From: Agromyces sp. Leaf222
Lineage (GTDB): Bacteria; Actinomycetota; Actinomycetes; Actinomycetales; Microbacteriaceae
NCBI RefSeq assembly: GCF_001421565.1
Contig: NZ_LMKQ01000001.1
Coordinates: 2,288,605 to 2,352,604 of the forward strand
Direction: 5' to 3'
DNA: 64,000 nucleotides
Shown here: positions 52,254 through 60,772 of the stretch, one piece after another
How positions within the stretch are numbered: the first letter of the stretch is position 1
Layout of the letters: each line of letters starts with the position of its first letter
Program-made: the position numbers and the translations under genes
Notes under the pieces: generated by a model
Told to the model about the DNA's origin: nothing
Seen by the model: the letters and a program-made list of their open reading frames with translations, nothing else
The model's database searches: none

Positions 52254-52901
52254 TCAGCCCAAGCCGGTGACGAGGTTGATCACCGTCGCCAGGATGACCG
52301 CGCCGAAGAGGTACGCGAGCAGCGTCTGGGCCAGCACGATGCGGCGAACCGCGTTGGTTCGCACGTTCGTGTCGGCCACCTGATAGGTCATGCCGAGCCC
52401 GAACGAGAAGTAGGCGAAGTCCGTGTACATCGGATCCTCATCCTGATTGAAATCGATGCCACCGATGGGATCGGTGTAGTACTCGCGTGCCACCCGCAAC
52501 AGGTAATCGGTCTGGATGAGCGCCCAGGATGCCGCAACACTGAGCACCGACACCCCGGCCAGCAGGAACGATTCGACCTCGCCGGCATCCTTGGTCTCGA
52601 TCAGCACGACCGCCACAGCGCCCAAGCTGATCAGGCTCCCGACGATCGCCAGGAGCCTGGCGAACCGCCGCCCGGGATCCTCGCGGACCGCATGCAATCG
52701 CGTCGCAGCCGCATCCATGGGCCAGACCATGAGCAGGATCCACACCGTGGCCGTGCCGGCACCCGCAGCCCACCCGGCGAGCAATGCGGATGCGAAGCCC
52801 AGGGCGAAACCGACCGGCACGGCCACCGCGACTCCGACGAACGACGAGACCACGGTGCGAACCGCCGTGCCAGCGACCTTGTGAGTGCGAATTGCGATCA
52901 T
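52254..52901 (-). CDS. DUF1345 membrane protein
   Basis: A 215-residue membrane protein with about five hydrophobic segments ('FVGVAVAVPVGFALGFASAL', 'TATVWILLMVWPMDAAATRL', 'LLAYLFGAVILATVINLVTG'). 'DEDPMYTDFAYFSFGLGMTY' followed by 'QVADTNV' is the diagnostic DUF1345 block. Function unknown. ATG at 52901. An inverted repeat with 9-bp arms lies 13-44 bp upstream. The 216-bp gap to the DUF892 gene holds no recognisable gene. Confidence 0.87.
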   Translation of the reverse strand: MIAIRTHKVAGTAVRTVVSSFVGVAVAVPVGFALGFASALLAGWAAGAGTATVWILLMVWPMDAAATRLHAVREDPGRRFARLLAIVGSLISLGAVAVVLIETKDAGEVESFLLAGVSVLSVAASWALIQTDYLLRVAREYYTDPIGGIDFNQDEDPMYTDFAYFSFGLGMTYQVADTNVRTNAVRRIVLAQTLLAYLFGAVILATVINLVTGLG

Positions 52902-52913
52902 GGTTGCGATGCT

Positions 52914-52945
52914 GTCACGTCGGAACTCGATCGAGACGACGTGAC
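52914..52945. promoter_or_regulatory. 9-bp inverted repeat upstream of DUF1345 gene
   Basis: GTCACGTCG (52914-52922) and CGACGTGAC (52937-52945) are perfect inverted copies with a 14-nt gap that itself contains the palindrome CTCGATCGAG. It lies between the manD stop (53008) and the DUF1345 start (52901). It could end the glucuronate operon or be an operator of the DUF1345 gene. Confidence 0.45.
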
Positions 52946-53007
52946 CGCGCTCTTCATCGGCGAGCGGCTCGAGGGTCGCGAGCTGAGAGGGTTGCGCCGG
53001 TCATCGG

Positions 53008-54252
53008 TCACCAGTCATGAACGGTGCCGTCGAGGAGACGGTTGTACGGCAGGTAAGCCTGCTCGTACGGGTATTTTCCGGCTTCGTCCACGTTGAGCTC
53101 GACGCCGAGGCCGGGCTTGTCGCCGGGGTGCAGGTACCCGTCGTTCCAGGTGAAGGACTGCTCGAAGACCTGGTCGGTCTTCGCGCCGTGGCGCATGTAC
53201 TCCTGGATGCCGAAGTTGTGGATCGACAGCCCGAGGTGCATGGCGGCGGCCATTCCGACCGGGGAGATATCGGTCGGGCCGTGCATGCCGGACTTGATCT
53301 GGTACATCGCCGCGTAGTCGAGCGTCTTCTTCAGCGGCGAGATGCCGCCCATGTGGGTGACCGCGCCGCGCACGTAGTCGATGAGCTGGTCGCGGATGAT
53401 GTCCTTGAAGTCCCAGACCGTGTTGAAGATCTCGCCGATCGCGAGCGGTGTCGTGGTGTGCTGGCGCACGAGGCGCAGGGCCTCCTGGTTCTCGGCCGGG
53501 GTGCAGTCCTCGAGCCAGAACAGGTCGTACGGCTCGAGGTCCTTTCCGAGGCGGGCGGCCTGGATCGGCGTCATGCGGTGGTGCCCGTCGTGCAACAGCG
53601 GGATGTCGGGACCGAACTCGTTGCGGACGGCTTCGAACACGCCGGGCAGGTGGTTCAGGTAGGCGCGGGTGTCCCAGTCCTCCTCGACCGGCTTCGCCCC
53701 GCGGCGTGCCGGCTCATGGTCGTATCGCACGGATGCGTCGCCGACGTCGGCGCCTTGCGCGGCGATGCCGTAGATCGCCTTCAGCGTCGGCACGCCCGTT
53801 TGCACGCGGATCGCACGATAGCCCTGCTCCTGATGGGAGCGGATGGAGTCGAACAGTTCGGGGAGTTCCTTGCCGGACGCGTGCCCGTACGCCATCAGCC
53901 CGTTCCTCGATGCGCCACCGAGCAACTGGTACACCGGCATTCCGGCTGCCTTGCCCTTGATGTCCCACAGCGCCATGTCCACCGCGGCGATCGCGGCCAT
54001 CGTCACGGGCCCGCGCCGCCAGTAGGCGGATCGGTAGAGGAACTGCCAGGTGTCCTCGATCTTCGCGGCATCCGCTCCGATGAGCAGGGGCACGAGGTGT
54101 TCGGTCAGGTACGCGACGACGGCGAGCTCGCGCCCGTTCAAGGTCGCGTCGCCGAGGCCGGTCAGGCCGTCTGCCGTCGTGATCTTGAGGGTGACGAAGT
54201 TGCGGTCGGGGCTGGTGACGATGACGTCAGCCCGGTCGATGATCATGCTCAT
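53008..54252 (-). CDS. manD: D-mannonate dehydratase (ManD/RspA type)
   Basis: A 414-residue enolase-superfamily enzyme. '[20 protein letters not shown]', '[19 protein letters not shown]' with metal-binding Asp, 'FWLEDCTP' Glu and 'AIGEIFNT' Glu are the ManD landmarks; '[13 protein letters not shown]' supplies the His and Asp of the second site. It dehydrates D-mannonate to 2-keto-3-deoxygluconate. It takes the place of UxuA in this operon, 39 bp after uxuB. ATG at 54252 lies 7 bp after GGAG. Some ManD homologues have low activity, but the operon context supports the role. Confidence 0.9.
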   Translation of the reverse strand: MSMIIDRADVIVTSPDRNFVTLKITTADGLTGLGDATLNGRELAVVAYLTEHLVPLLIGADAAKIEDTWQFLYRSAYWRRGPVTMAAIAAVDMALWDIKGKAAGMPVYQLLGGASRNGLMAYGHASGKELPELFDSIRSHQEQGYRAIRVQTGVPTLKAIYGIAAQGADVGDASVRYDHEPARRGAKPVEEDWDTRAYLNHLPGVFEAVRNEFGPDIPLLHDGHHRMTPIQAARLGKDLEPYDLFWLEDCTPAENQEALRLVRQHTTTPLAIGEIFNTVWDFKDIIRDQLIDYVRGAVTHMGGISPLKKTLDYAAMYQIKSGMHGPTDISPVGMAAAMHLGLSIHNFGIQEYMRHGAKTDQVFEQSFTWNDGYLHPGDKPGLGVELNVDEAGKYPYEQAYLPYNRLLDGTVHDW

Positions 54253-54291
54253 GGTGTTGCTCCGTGGATCGTGGGTGAGCGGGTTTCGGGG

Positions 54292-55707
54292 TCAGGATGT
54301 CTCGAGCGCGGTGACCGCGTCGGCGACGTGTGCGGCGAAGCCGGCGTCATCCGCGAGGCGTGCATGCAATGCGGCGAGCAGCGCATGCCGGGCGGATGCA
54401 TCGAGCTCGGCGATCGCTGCCTGGTCGATGCCCTCCGGCACCGGTGCGCAGCCGGCGCGCACGCCGAGCATCCACGCGGCGATCGCGACGGCGCAACCTG
54501 GCGCCTCGTGCCCGGATGCGAGTCGGCCGAGCGCGACGGGCACGATGCGCAACCGCATCTTGGTGGTCGAGTCCTGCGCGATCTGCGCGAGACGGTGCTC
54601 GATGCGGGGGTTGCGGAAGCGTTCGAGGAGCGCGGCCCGGTAGTCGGCGAGGTCGAACCCGGGCAACTGGCGGGCGTCGTCGTCCCAGAGGGCTTCGACG
54701 AGGTCGCGGCAGACCGGATCCTCGATCGCGGCCGAGACGACGGTGTGGCCGCGGGTCTGGCCGAAGGTCGCGAGCACGGTGTGAGCGCCGTTCAGCATCC
54801 AGAGCTTGCGGTTCTCCCACGGGGCGATCTCGTCGACGAACCTGGCGCCCGCGGATTCCCAGTCGGGGCGCCCGGCTGGGAAGTCTCCCTCGAGCACCCA
54901 GTCGGAGAACGGTTCGGTGACGACGGGCGCGACGTCGAGCCATCCGGTGGCCTCGAGGACGGCGTGCGACTCGGCATCGGCGTCGATCGCCGGCGTGATG
55001 CGGTCGATCGAGGTCGAGACAACCGAGACCGACGCCGCCAACCACGCGGCGAGGTCGGGCGAGGTCCGGCCGGTGAGGTCGGCCAGCGCGCGTCCCAGGA
55101 GCCCGCCGTTGTCGGGCAGGTTGTCGCAGGGCACGATCGCGATCGGGCCCGCGCCAGTGCGACGCCTGGCGTCGAGGGCCAGCAGTACCCGGCCGAGCGC
55201 AGTTGCGGGCCGGACGGCGTCCGTCGTGTCGCCAGGGGCGTCGCGCGTGAACGCGTTCCGCAGTAGTTCGACGTCGGATGCCACGGCCTCGTCCTCGAGG
55301 TCCGGAGTGCCGTCGGCGGAGAGCCGGTAGCCGGCCTCGGTGATCGTGAGCGTGAGGATCGCGACCTGAGGGTCGGCGACGGCCGTGACGAACGCGGGCA
55401 CGTCGTCGCCGGCCTCGACGCGCACGATCGAGGGAATCAGCTCGAACCGGTCGCCGTTCGCGGCGCGCTCGACAAGTGTGTACAGGCCGTCCTGCGGGCC
55501 GAGCCGGTCGACGAGGTCGCGGCTGCGACCGGTGAATGCGGCGATCCCCCACTCGTCGGCATCGGCCGCGTGCGCCGTGTACCAGGCCTGGTGCGCGCGG
55601 TGGAACGCGCCGAGACCCAAGTGCACGATCCGCTCCGGCGGAGTCGGGACCCCTGCCGTTGCACGCGACAGGCGCACGTCGGCGAGAGCTGTGGTGGTGG
55701 CGGTCAC
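54292..55707 (-). CDS. uxuB: D-mannonate oxidoreductase (fructuronate reductase)
   Basis: A 471-residue mannitol-dehydrogenase-family enzyme: N-terminal Rossmann region 'IVHLGLGAFHRAHQAWYT', 'IVPCDNLPDNG', 'STSIDRITPA', and catalytic 'ENRKLWMLNGAHTVLA' (Lys and Asn-His). It reduces D-fructuronate to D-mannonate with NADH. GTG at 55707 is the likely start since it overlaps the uxaC stop (GTGA) and the HLGLG motif follows at the usual distance. A mannitol or tagaturonate specificity is possible, but uxaC and manD on each side favour UxuB. Confidence 0.9.
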   Translation of the reverse strand: MTATTTALADVRLSRATAGVPTPPERIVHLGLGAFHRAHQAWYTAHAADADEWGIAAFTGRSRDLVDRLGPQDGLYTLVERAANGDRFELIPSIVRVEAGDDVPAFVTAVADPQVAILTLTITEAGYRLSADGTPDLEDEAVASDVELLRNAFTRDAPGDTTDAVRPATALGRVLLALDARRRTGAGPIAIVPCDNLPDNGGLLGRALADLTGRTSPDLAAWLAASVSVVSTSIDRITPAIDADAESHAVLEATGWLDVAPVVTEPFSDWVLEGDFPAGRPDWESAGARFVDEIAPWENRKLWMLNGAHTVLATFGQTRGHTVVSAAIEDPVCRDLVEALWDDDARQLPGFDLADYRAALLERFRNPRIEHRLAQIAQDSTTKMRLRIVPVALGRLASGHEAPGCAVAIAAWMLGVRAGCAPVPEGIDQAAIAELDASARHALLAALHARLADDAGFAAHVADAVTALETS

Positions 55708-57101
55708 AGCTTGAAGACCTCTCGGGGAATGGCGTCGACCAGGTCGTCGATGATGCGCTCCGCGGCATCCATGCGCACCCGTCCCTCGACGACCAGACGC
55801 GCGAGGAACCCGGCGTCGACCCGTCGTGCCGTGTCGTGACGTGCCGGGATCGACAGGAATGCCCGCGTGTCGTCGATGAACCCGCTCGAGCGATAGAAGC
55901 CCGCGGTCTCGGTCACGGCGGCGCGGTGTCGGGCGATCGCGTCGGGCGCGTCGAGGAACCACCACGGTGCACCCAGGTACACGCTCGGGTAGAACCCTGC
56001 GAGTGGCGCGAGCTCACGGGAGGAGGTGGTCTCGTCGACCGCGAACAGCACGAGATGGAAGTCAGGCTCCAGGCCGTACCGCTCCAGCAGCGGTCGGATG
56101 CCGCGCGTGAACTCGGTCGCGACCGGGATGTCGTGACCGGTGTCCGGTCCGAACCGGGCGTGCGTGGCGCTCGAATGGTTGCGGAGCACACCCGGGTGGA
56201 TCGTCATCACGAGTCCGTCGGCGACGCTCATGCGCGCCATCTGCACGAGCATGTGCCCGCGGAACGCACGCCGCTCCCCCGCACTCGCGTGACCGGCGAC
56301 GACAGCTTGGAAGAGCCGCTCAGCCTCTGCGGGGTCGAGGTCGACCGTGAACACCTCCTCGACCCCGTGATCCGTCGAGACCGCCCCGTGCCGGATGAAG
56401 TGCGCGCGCCGGTCTTCGAGCCCGCCGAGGTACCCGGCGAAGTCACCGGGCTGTCCGGTCGCGGCGAGCAGTCGCTCGACGTTGCCCGCGAACCCGACCG
56501 CATCGGGATCGAGATACCGGTCCGGTCGGAACGTCGGAACCACCCGCCCGGGGAGGCCGGATGCCGCGAGTGCGGCGTGCTCGGACAGGTCGTCGAGCGG
56601 GTCGTCGGTGGTCGCGAGGAATTCGATGCCGAATCGCTCGAACAGTGCGCGCGGCCGGAACTCCGGACGCACCAGCGCCGCGGTGATCTCGTCGTAGATC
56701 GCATCTGCCGTGTTCGGGCCGAGCGGGGTCGTGATGCCGAAGACCCCGTCGAGCTCCTCCTCGATCCAGTACCCCGACGCCGTGCCCGCGAACCGGTGCC
56801 AGTGCGCCGCGAGCGTGCGCCACACCGTGCGAGCATCGCGCCCGGCAGCCTCGTCCACGACCAGGTCGGCGAGGTCGACCCCTGCGGCGTGCAGGAGGCG
56901 GGTCACGTAGTGGTCACCCGTGACCAGCAACCCCACTGGATCCGGGTACGGCTCGTCGTCGAGCAGCAGCGACGGCGGCACATGCCCGTGCGGCGAGATG
57001 ATCGGGCTCCCCGCCACACGCTCGTACAGATCGAGCGCGACCGCACGCGTCGCCGGGTCGACCGGCAGCAACCTGGCGGGATTTCGGGAAGGCGATGTCA
57101 T
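55704..57101 (-). CDS. uxaC: Glucuronate isomerase
   Basis: A 465-residue uronate isomerase of the amidohydrolase superfamily: 'PIISPHGHVPPSLLLDDEPY' with metal His-x-His, 'TTDDPLDDLSEH', 'MTIHPGVLRNHS' and 'FAVDETTSSRELAPLAGFYP'. It converts D-glucuronate to D-fructuronate (and galacturonate to tagaturonate). Start and stop each overlap neighbours by 4 bp (GH2 upstream, uxuB downstream), so the products are made together. The sequence looks complete. Confidence 0.93.
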   Translation of the reverse strand: MTSPSRNPARLLPVDPATRAVALDLYERVAGSPIISPHGHVPPSLLLDDEPYPDPVGLLVTGDHYVTRLLHAAGVDLADLVVDEAAGRDARTVWRTLAAHWHRFAGTASGYWIEEELDGVFGITTPLGPNTADAIYDEITAALVRPEFRPRALFERFGIEFLATTDDPLDDLSEHAALAASGLPGRVVPTFRPDRYLDPDAVGFAGNVERLLAATGQPGDFAGYLGGLEDRRAHFIRHGAVSTDHGVEEVFTVDLDPAEAERLFQAVVAGHASAGERRAFRGHMLVQMARMSVADGLVMTIHPGVLRNHSSATHARFGPDTGHDIPVATEFTRGIRPLLERYGLEPDFHLVLFAVDETTSSRELAPLAGFYPSVYLGAPWWFLDAPDAIARHRAAVTETAGFYRSSGFIDDTRAFLSIPARHDTARRVDAGFLARLVVEGRVRMDAAERIIDDLVDAIPREVFKL

Positions 57102-59347
57102 TTGGCGATGAGGTTGAGCTGGGCGTTCAACGCGGCGACGTGCTCGATGGACACGCCACCGGCCTGCTTGATGAGCTTCTCCACGCTCATCCGGTCGACG
57201 ATGGCCTGCATGGCCGGCGGGATCTCGACGCCATGACCGACCTCACCACGGCTCGTCGACACGGCTTCGAGGACCTTGGAGATCACGCGCGCACCGTCCT
57301 CGGACTGCTTGATGTCGCCGAGCGAGTCGCGAACGGAGAAGTACCCGACGGGGCTCGGCAGCTCGGCCTCGTCGAACCAGTTCGCGATGGACGTCGTGGG
57401 CATCACACTCGCCGCAGGAACCTCGTCCACCCGGCGGAGCACGATGGTGTCGGCGAGATCGCCGGAGCGGGCGGTGATCTCGTGCTCGCCGGTCAGGGGT
57501 ACCCGGAAGCGGAAGGTGCGACGACCCTCGATCGCGCCGACCTCGACGCCGTCGACCGACAGCACGACCCGCTCCTGGTTCGAATACACGATCACCTCGG
57601 TGACATCCTCCGCCCGTTCGGCGCGACGACGACCCGCGACATGCACGAACGGCTCGCTCGACCACGCCGCCTTGTACACGTAGAAGGCGTCCTTCTTCAA
57701 CGATCGGTCGAACGAGACGAGCCCCTTCTGGTTACGGCCCGCAACGCCGCCCTCGTCACGACCGGCGGACCCGAAGTCCGCGAGGTTCCACACGTGCGTG
57801 GCCCACAGCCACGGCCGCGCCTCGATCATGCCGACCATGTGCTCGTGGTACGACGCCTGGTACCCCTCGGTGTAGTCGCCCTTCTCGGGAGCGGCCGACT
57901 GGAACTGCGCGTTCGCATCCGCCCCGTACTCTGCGAGTCCGATCGCGATCTCGGGGTATGCCGCGTGGAAGTCGTCGAGCCAGGTGTCGTTGTCGGCGAC
58001 GTCGCCGACGTACCAACCGAAGTAGAGGTTGTACGACATGACGTCGGGCAGACCGACCAACGGATGGTCGGTCTCGAGGAGGAACAGGTTCGCCATGGCG
58101 GTCAGGCGGGTCGGATCGAGCTCGTGCGCGAGATCGTTCAACTCGCGATGGGCGGCGATCACGTCCTCGCCCGATCCGGCGAGGGTGATCTCGTTCGACA
58201 AGCCCCACGAGATGATGCTCGCGTGGTGGCGGTTCTGCACGATCAGCTCGGTGAGCTGGTCGCGGGCGTTCTCGGTCGCTCCGGGGAGGAAGACGGTGAT
58301 CTGCGGGATCTCCGCCCACACGACCAGGCCCGCCTCGTCGCAGAGGTCGTAGAAGCGCTGGTCGTGCTGGTAATGCGCGAGCCGAACGGTCGTTGCACCG
58401 AGTTCCAGGACCAACGCGAGATCCTGCTGCTTGACCTCTTCCGTGATCGCGTTGCCGACGCCCTCGAAGTCCTGATGGCGCGACACTCCGCGAAGCGGGT
58501 ACTCCTCGCCGTTCAGCAGGAAACCGCGCTGCGGGTCGACCTCGAACTCCCGGCAACCGAACCGCAGCTCGACCTCGTCGAGCACCGCGTCGCCGGCGAG
58601 GATTTCGGCTCGGGCCGTGTAGAGGTGCGGGTCGCGCAGGCCGTGCCAACGGCGCACGTGCTCGATCGAGAGCGTCGCGTTCGCCTCACCGTCGACGAGC
58701 GGCACGGTCACGGTCGCTTCGCCGTCGACGGCGAAGCGCACGCCGGTCGCAGATCCGCCGGAGGTCGTGACCACCGCCGCACTGAGCGCGACCTCGGCGC
58801 GGTCGCCGTCGAGGTGCGCGATGACGATCAGGCCGGGGCCGCCGTTGTCGGCGAGGTCGAAGTGTTCGCGCCCGACGGTGATCTGGCGCACCTCGCGGTA
58901 GATGCCGCCGTAGAAGGTGAAGTCGGCCTGCTGCGGGTACACCCGCTCGTTCTTCGCATTGTCCACGATCACGACGAGCGTTCCCGATCCGTCCGCGAGC
59001 CCGTCCGTCAGGTTCACGCGGAAGGTCGAGTAGCCGCCATCGTGAGTGGTGAGGAGGCGTCCGTCCAGGTACACCTCGGCCGACGAGTTCACGCCCGCGA
59101 ACTCGACCCAGGTCTCGACATCGGACTCATCGGCCTCGATCACCCGTGCATACGTCGAGCGACCGCGACGGTACTCGCCGCCGGCCTGTCCGTCGATCGC
59201 GTTCCAGGTGTGCGGCAGCACGACCTGCTCCCCCGCGGCCGCGATCTCGTCCCAACTCGACCCCGCGGGCAGTTCGGCGGGCGAGTACGCCCACCCCTCG
59301 TGGATCGCCGTGGCCCGGCGGGCGTCGGTGGCAGCGGGCTGCGGCAT
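57098..59347 (-). CDS. GH2 enzyme, probable beta-glucuronidase or beta-galactosidase
   Basis: A 749-residue GH2 protein: sugar-binding domain ('GQAGGEYRRGRSTYARVIEA'), Ig-like domain, TIM barrel with acid/base Glu near 386 ('SWGLSNEITLAG') and nucleophile Glu near 473 ('GLAEYGADANAQF'), then a C-terminal domain of about 150 residues. 'GRNQKGLV' contains the NxK element that binds the glucuronate carboxylate in E. coli UidA, but similar blocks also occur in beta-galactosidases of this type, so it is not decisive. Being first in the uxaC-uxuB-manD operon supports beta-glucuronidase. It has no signal peptide. Confidence 0.82.
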   Translation of the reverse strand: MPQPAATDARRATAIHEGWAYSPAELPAGSSWDEIAAAGEQVVLPHTWNAIDGQAGGEYRRGRSTYARVIEADESDVETWVEFAGVNSSAEVYLDGRLLTTHDGGYSTFRVNLTDGLADGSGTLVVIVDNAKNERVYPQQADFTFYGGIYREVRQITVGREHFDLADNGGPGLIVIAHLDGDRAEVALSAAVVTTSGGSATGVRFAVDGEATVTVPLVDGEANATLSIEHVRRWHGLRDPHLYTARAEILAGDAVLDEVELRFGCREFEVDPQRGFLLNGEEYPLRGVSRHQDFEGVGNAITEEVKQQDLALVLELGATTVRLAHYQHDQRFYDLCDEAGLVVWAEIPQITVFLPGATENARDQLTELIVQNRHHASIISWGLSNEITLAGSGEDVIAAHRELNDLAHELDPTRLTAMANLFLLETDHPLVGLPDVMSYNLYFGWYVGDVADNDTWLDDFHAAYPEIAIGLAEYGADANAQFQSAAPEKGDYTEGYQASYHEHMVGMIEARPWLWATHVWNLADFGSAGRDEGGVAGRNQKGLVSFDRSLKKDAFYVYKAAWSSEPFVHVAGRRRAERAEDVTEVIVYSNQERVVLSVDGVEVGAIEGRRTFRFRVPLTGEHEITARSGDLADTIVLRRVDEVPAASVMPTTSIANWFDEAELPSPVGYFSVRDSLGDIKQSEDGARVISKVLEAVSTSRGEVGHGVEIPPAMQAIVDRMSVEKLIKQAGGVSIEHVAALNAQLNLIAK

Positions 59348-59426
59348 GGGAGTCTCCTTCGACGAGAGTTCGCCGGCGCACGCCGGCTGGGCTCAACCAC
59401 GATACGAACCACGGACGGGAGGATGA

Positions 59427-59456
59427 TAGAACTGATCACGCGCGATCAGAACTGAT
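59427..59456. promoter_or_regulatory. Candidate AraC operator: direct repeats at a 20-bp period
   Basis: AGAACTGAT occurs at 59428-59436 and again at 59448-59456, exactly 20 bp apart, preceded by T and C. Direct half-sites about two turns apart are typical for AraC proteins. An overlapping dyad CTGATC/GATCAG lies at 59432-59437 and 59444-59449. It is 80-110 bp upstream of the GH2 start and about 40-70 bp from the AraC gene. Confidence 0.55.
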
Positions 59457-59496
59457 TCGGCACACTCTTGCAGGTCACACGAACCGAGGTACCTCG

Positions 59497-60720
59497 ATGA
59501 CGACGTCGTCGCATCCGCAAGCGCATCCGCAGGACGCCCTCGAGCCCATCGCGGCCGCGGTGGCCGAGGTCCTGAGCTGCCCGATCGAACTCACGACCGA
59601 CATCGCACCGGCGCTCGACGCGTTCGAGTCGGCGCACTGCCTCGACCCGCGCATCCAACCCGCCTTCACTGCATCGGTGCTCCGAGCGTTCGTGCGCGAC
59701 ATGGACCGGCAGGTCGTGCATGAGATCCGTGAGCCGCTCGGGATGGCGATCGCACTCGTCCGCTGGGATGACCGCCTGCTCGTCATCGGCCCGTACACGC
59801 ACGAGCCCATGCATCCGGGTGTCGCGGAAGAGGCCATGAGTCGGTTGGGCATTCCCAGTGCCCACCTCCCGATCTACAAGCACTACCGCACCAGGTACGC
59901 GATCGTCGATGCCGAATACGTGTACCGCGGAGCTGCCAGCCTGCTTCGCGCAGGCGGCGGCGAGGACGCGCTCGGCAGCCTTCGCGAGGTCGAGGCCGAA
60001 GGCGGGACGATCGCCCCCGGGGTCGGGGAGGCTCTGCAGTCTGCCGCATTCACCGTGATCGAAGAGCGGTACCGACTCGAACGGGAGTTCATGGACGCGG
60101 TCGAGGAGGGCTCTTCCGAACAGGCACTCTCCGCCTTGCAACGCATGGGACGGATGCCGCAGACGATCAGCTACCTGAACACGCCGTTCCTCGGCACGAC
60201 CATCTTGCGGATCATGGCCCGAGTCGCGGCGCAGCGCGGCGGGCTGCCACCGGTGACCGTCGACGCGATCTCACAGGAGTATGCGCAACGGCTGCACCGC
60301 ATCGGCCATTCTTCGGACCCGAAGCGGTCCGCCTCGTTCACCGCGCAGATGGTCACGGAATTCTGCCGGTACGTCCGACGCCACAACCAGCGCGAGTATC
60401 CGCCGCTCGTACGTCGCGTCGCCGACGAGATCGACCTCCATCTCAGCAGCCATGTCTCGACGACCGACCTCGCGGACCGGCTCGGAGTGTCCGCCTCCAC
60501 GCTCGCGCGCCGCTTCAAGTCGGCCACCGGCATGACCATCGTCGCGTACACAGCCCAGCAGCGGGCCGAGCGCGCGGCCCGACTGCTCGCCACGACGACG
60601 CAGAGCGTGCGCGATATCGCGCTGTTCGTCGGCTACGACGACGCGAACTACTTCGTCAAGGTATTTCGAGAGGCACACGGGATGACGCCGACCGCGTATC
60701 GCGAGGCCCACACGGCCTGA
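59497..60720 (+). CDS. AraC-family regulator
   Basis: A 407-residue regulator with a long N-terminal sensor part (about 1-300) and a C-terminal AraC DNA-binding domain with two HTH motifs: 'VSTTDLADRLGVSASTLARR' and 'SVRDIALFVGYDDANYFVKV', closing with 'FREAHGMTPTAYRE'. The N-terminal part resembles two-domain AraC proteins such as the YSIRK-targeted or MmsR-like group more than the cupin type. ATG at 59497 lies 7 bp after GAGG. It is divergent from the GH2-uxaC-uxuB-manD operon and is its probable activator. Confidence 0.87.
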   Translation: MTTSSHPQAHPQDALEPIAAAVAEVLSCPIELTTDIAPALDAFESAHCLDPRIQPAFTASVLRAFVRDMDRQVVHEIREPLGMAIALVRWDDRLLVIGPYTHEPMHPGVAEEAMSRLGIPSAHLPIYKHYRTRYAIVDAEYVYRGAASLLRAGGGEDALGSLREVEAEGGTIAPGVGEALQSAAFTVIEERYRLEREFMDAVEEGSSEQALSALQRMGRMPQTISYLNTPFLGTTILRIMARVAAQRGGLPPVTVDAISQEYAQRLHRIGHSSDPKRSASFTAQMVTEFCRYVRRHNQREYPPLVRRVADEIDLHLSSHVSTTDLADRLGVSASTLARRFKSATGMTIVAYTAQQRAERAARLLATTTQSVRDIALFVGYDDANYFVKVFREAHGMTPTAYREAHTA

Positions 60721-60724
60721 CGCG

Positions 60725-60761
60725 CTCGAAGGCCGCGGATCTGCGATCCGCGGCCTTCGAG
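60725..60761. terminator. Very strong bidirectional terminator
   Basis: A perfect 17-bp stem (60725-60741 with 60745-60761) and a 3-nt loop lie between the convergent AraC (stop 60720) and GPH carrier (stop 60773) genes. The stem is longer than any other in the window. Confidence 0.85.
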
Positions 60762-60772
60762 ATCGGCGCTCG

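Noticed and set aside
57098..59347. NxK element in the GH2 enzyme as proof of beta-glucuronidase
   Set aside because: The same local block occurs in many GH2 beta-galactosidases of this architecture, so it supports but does not prove the function.
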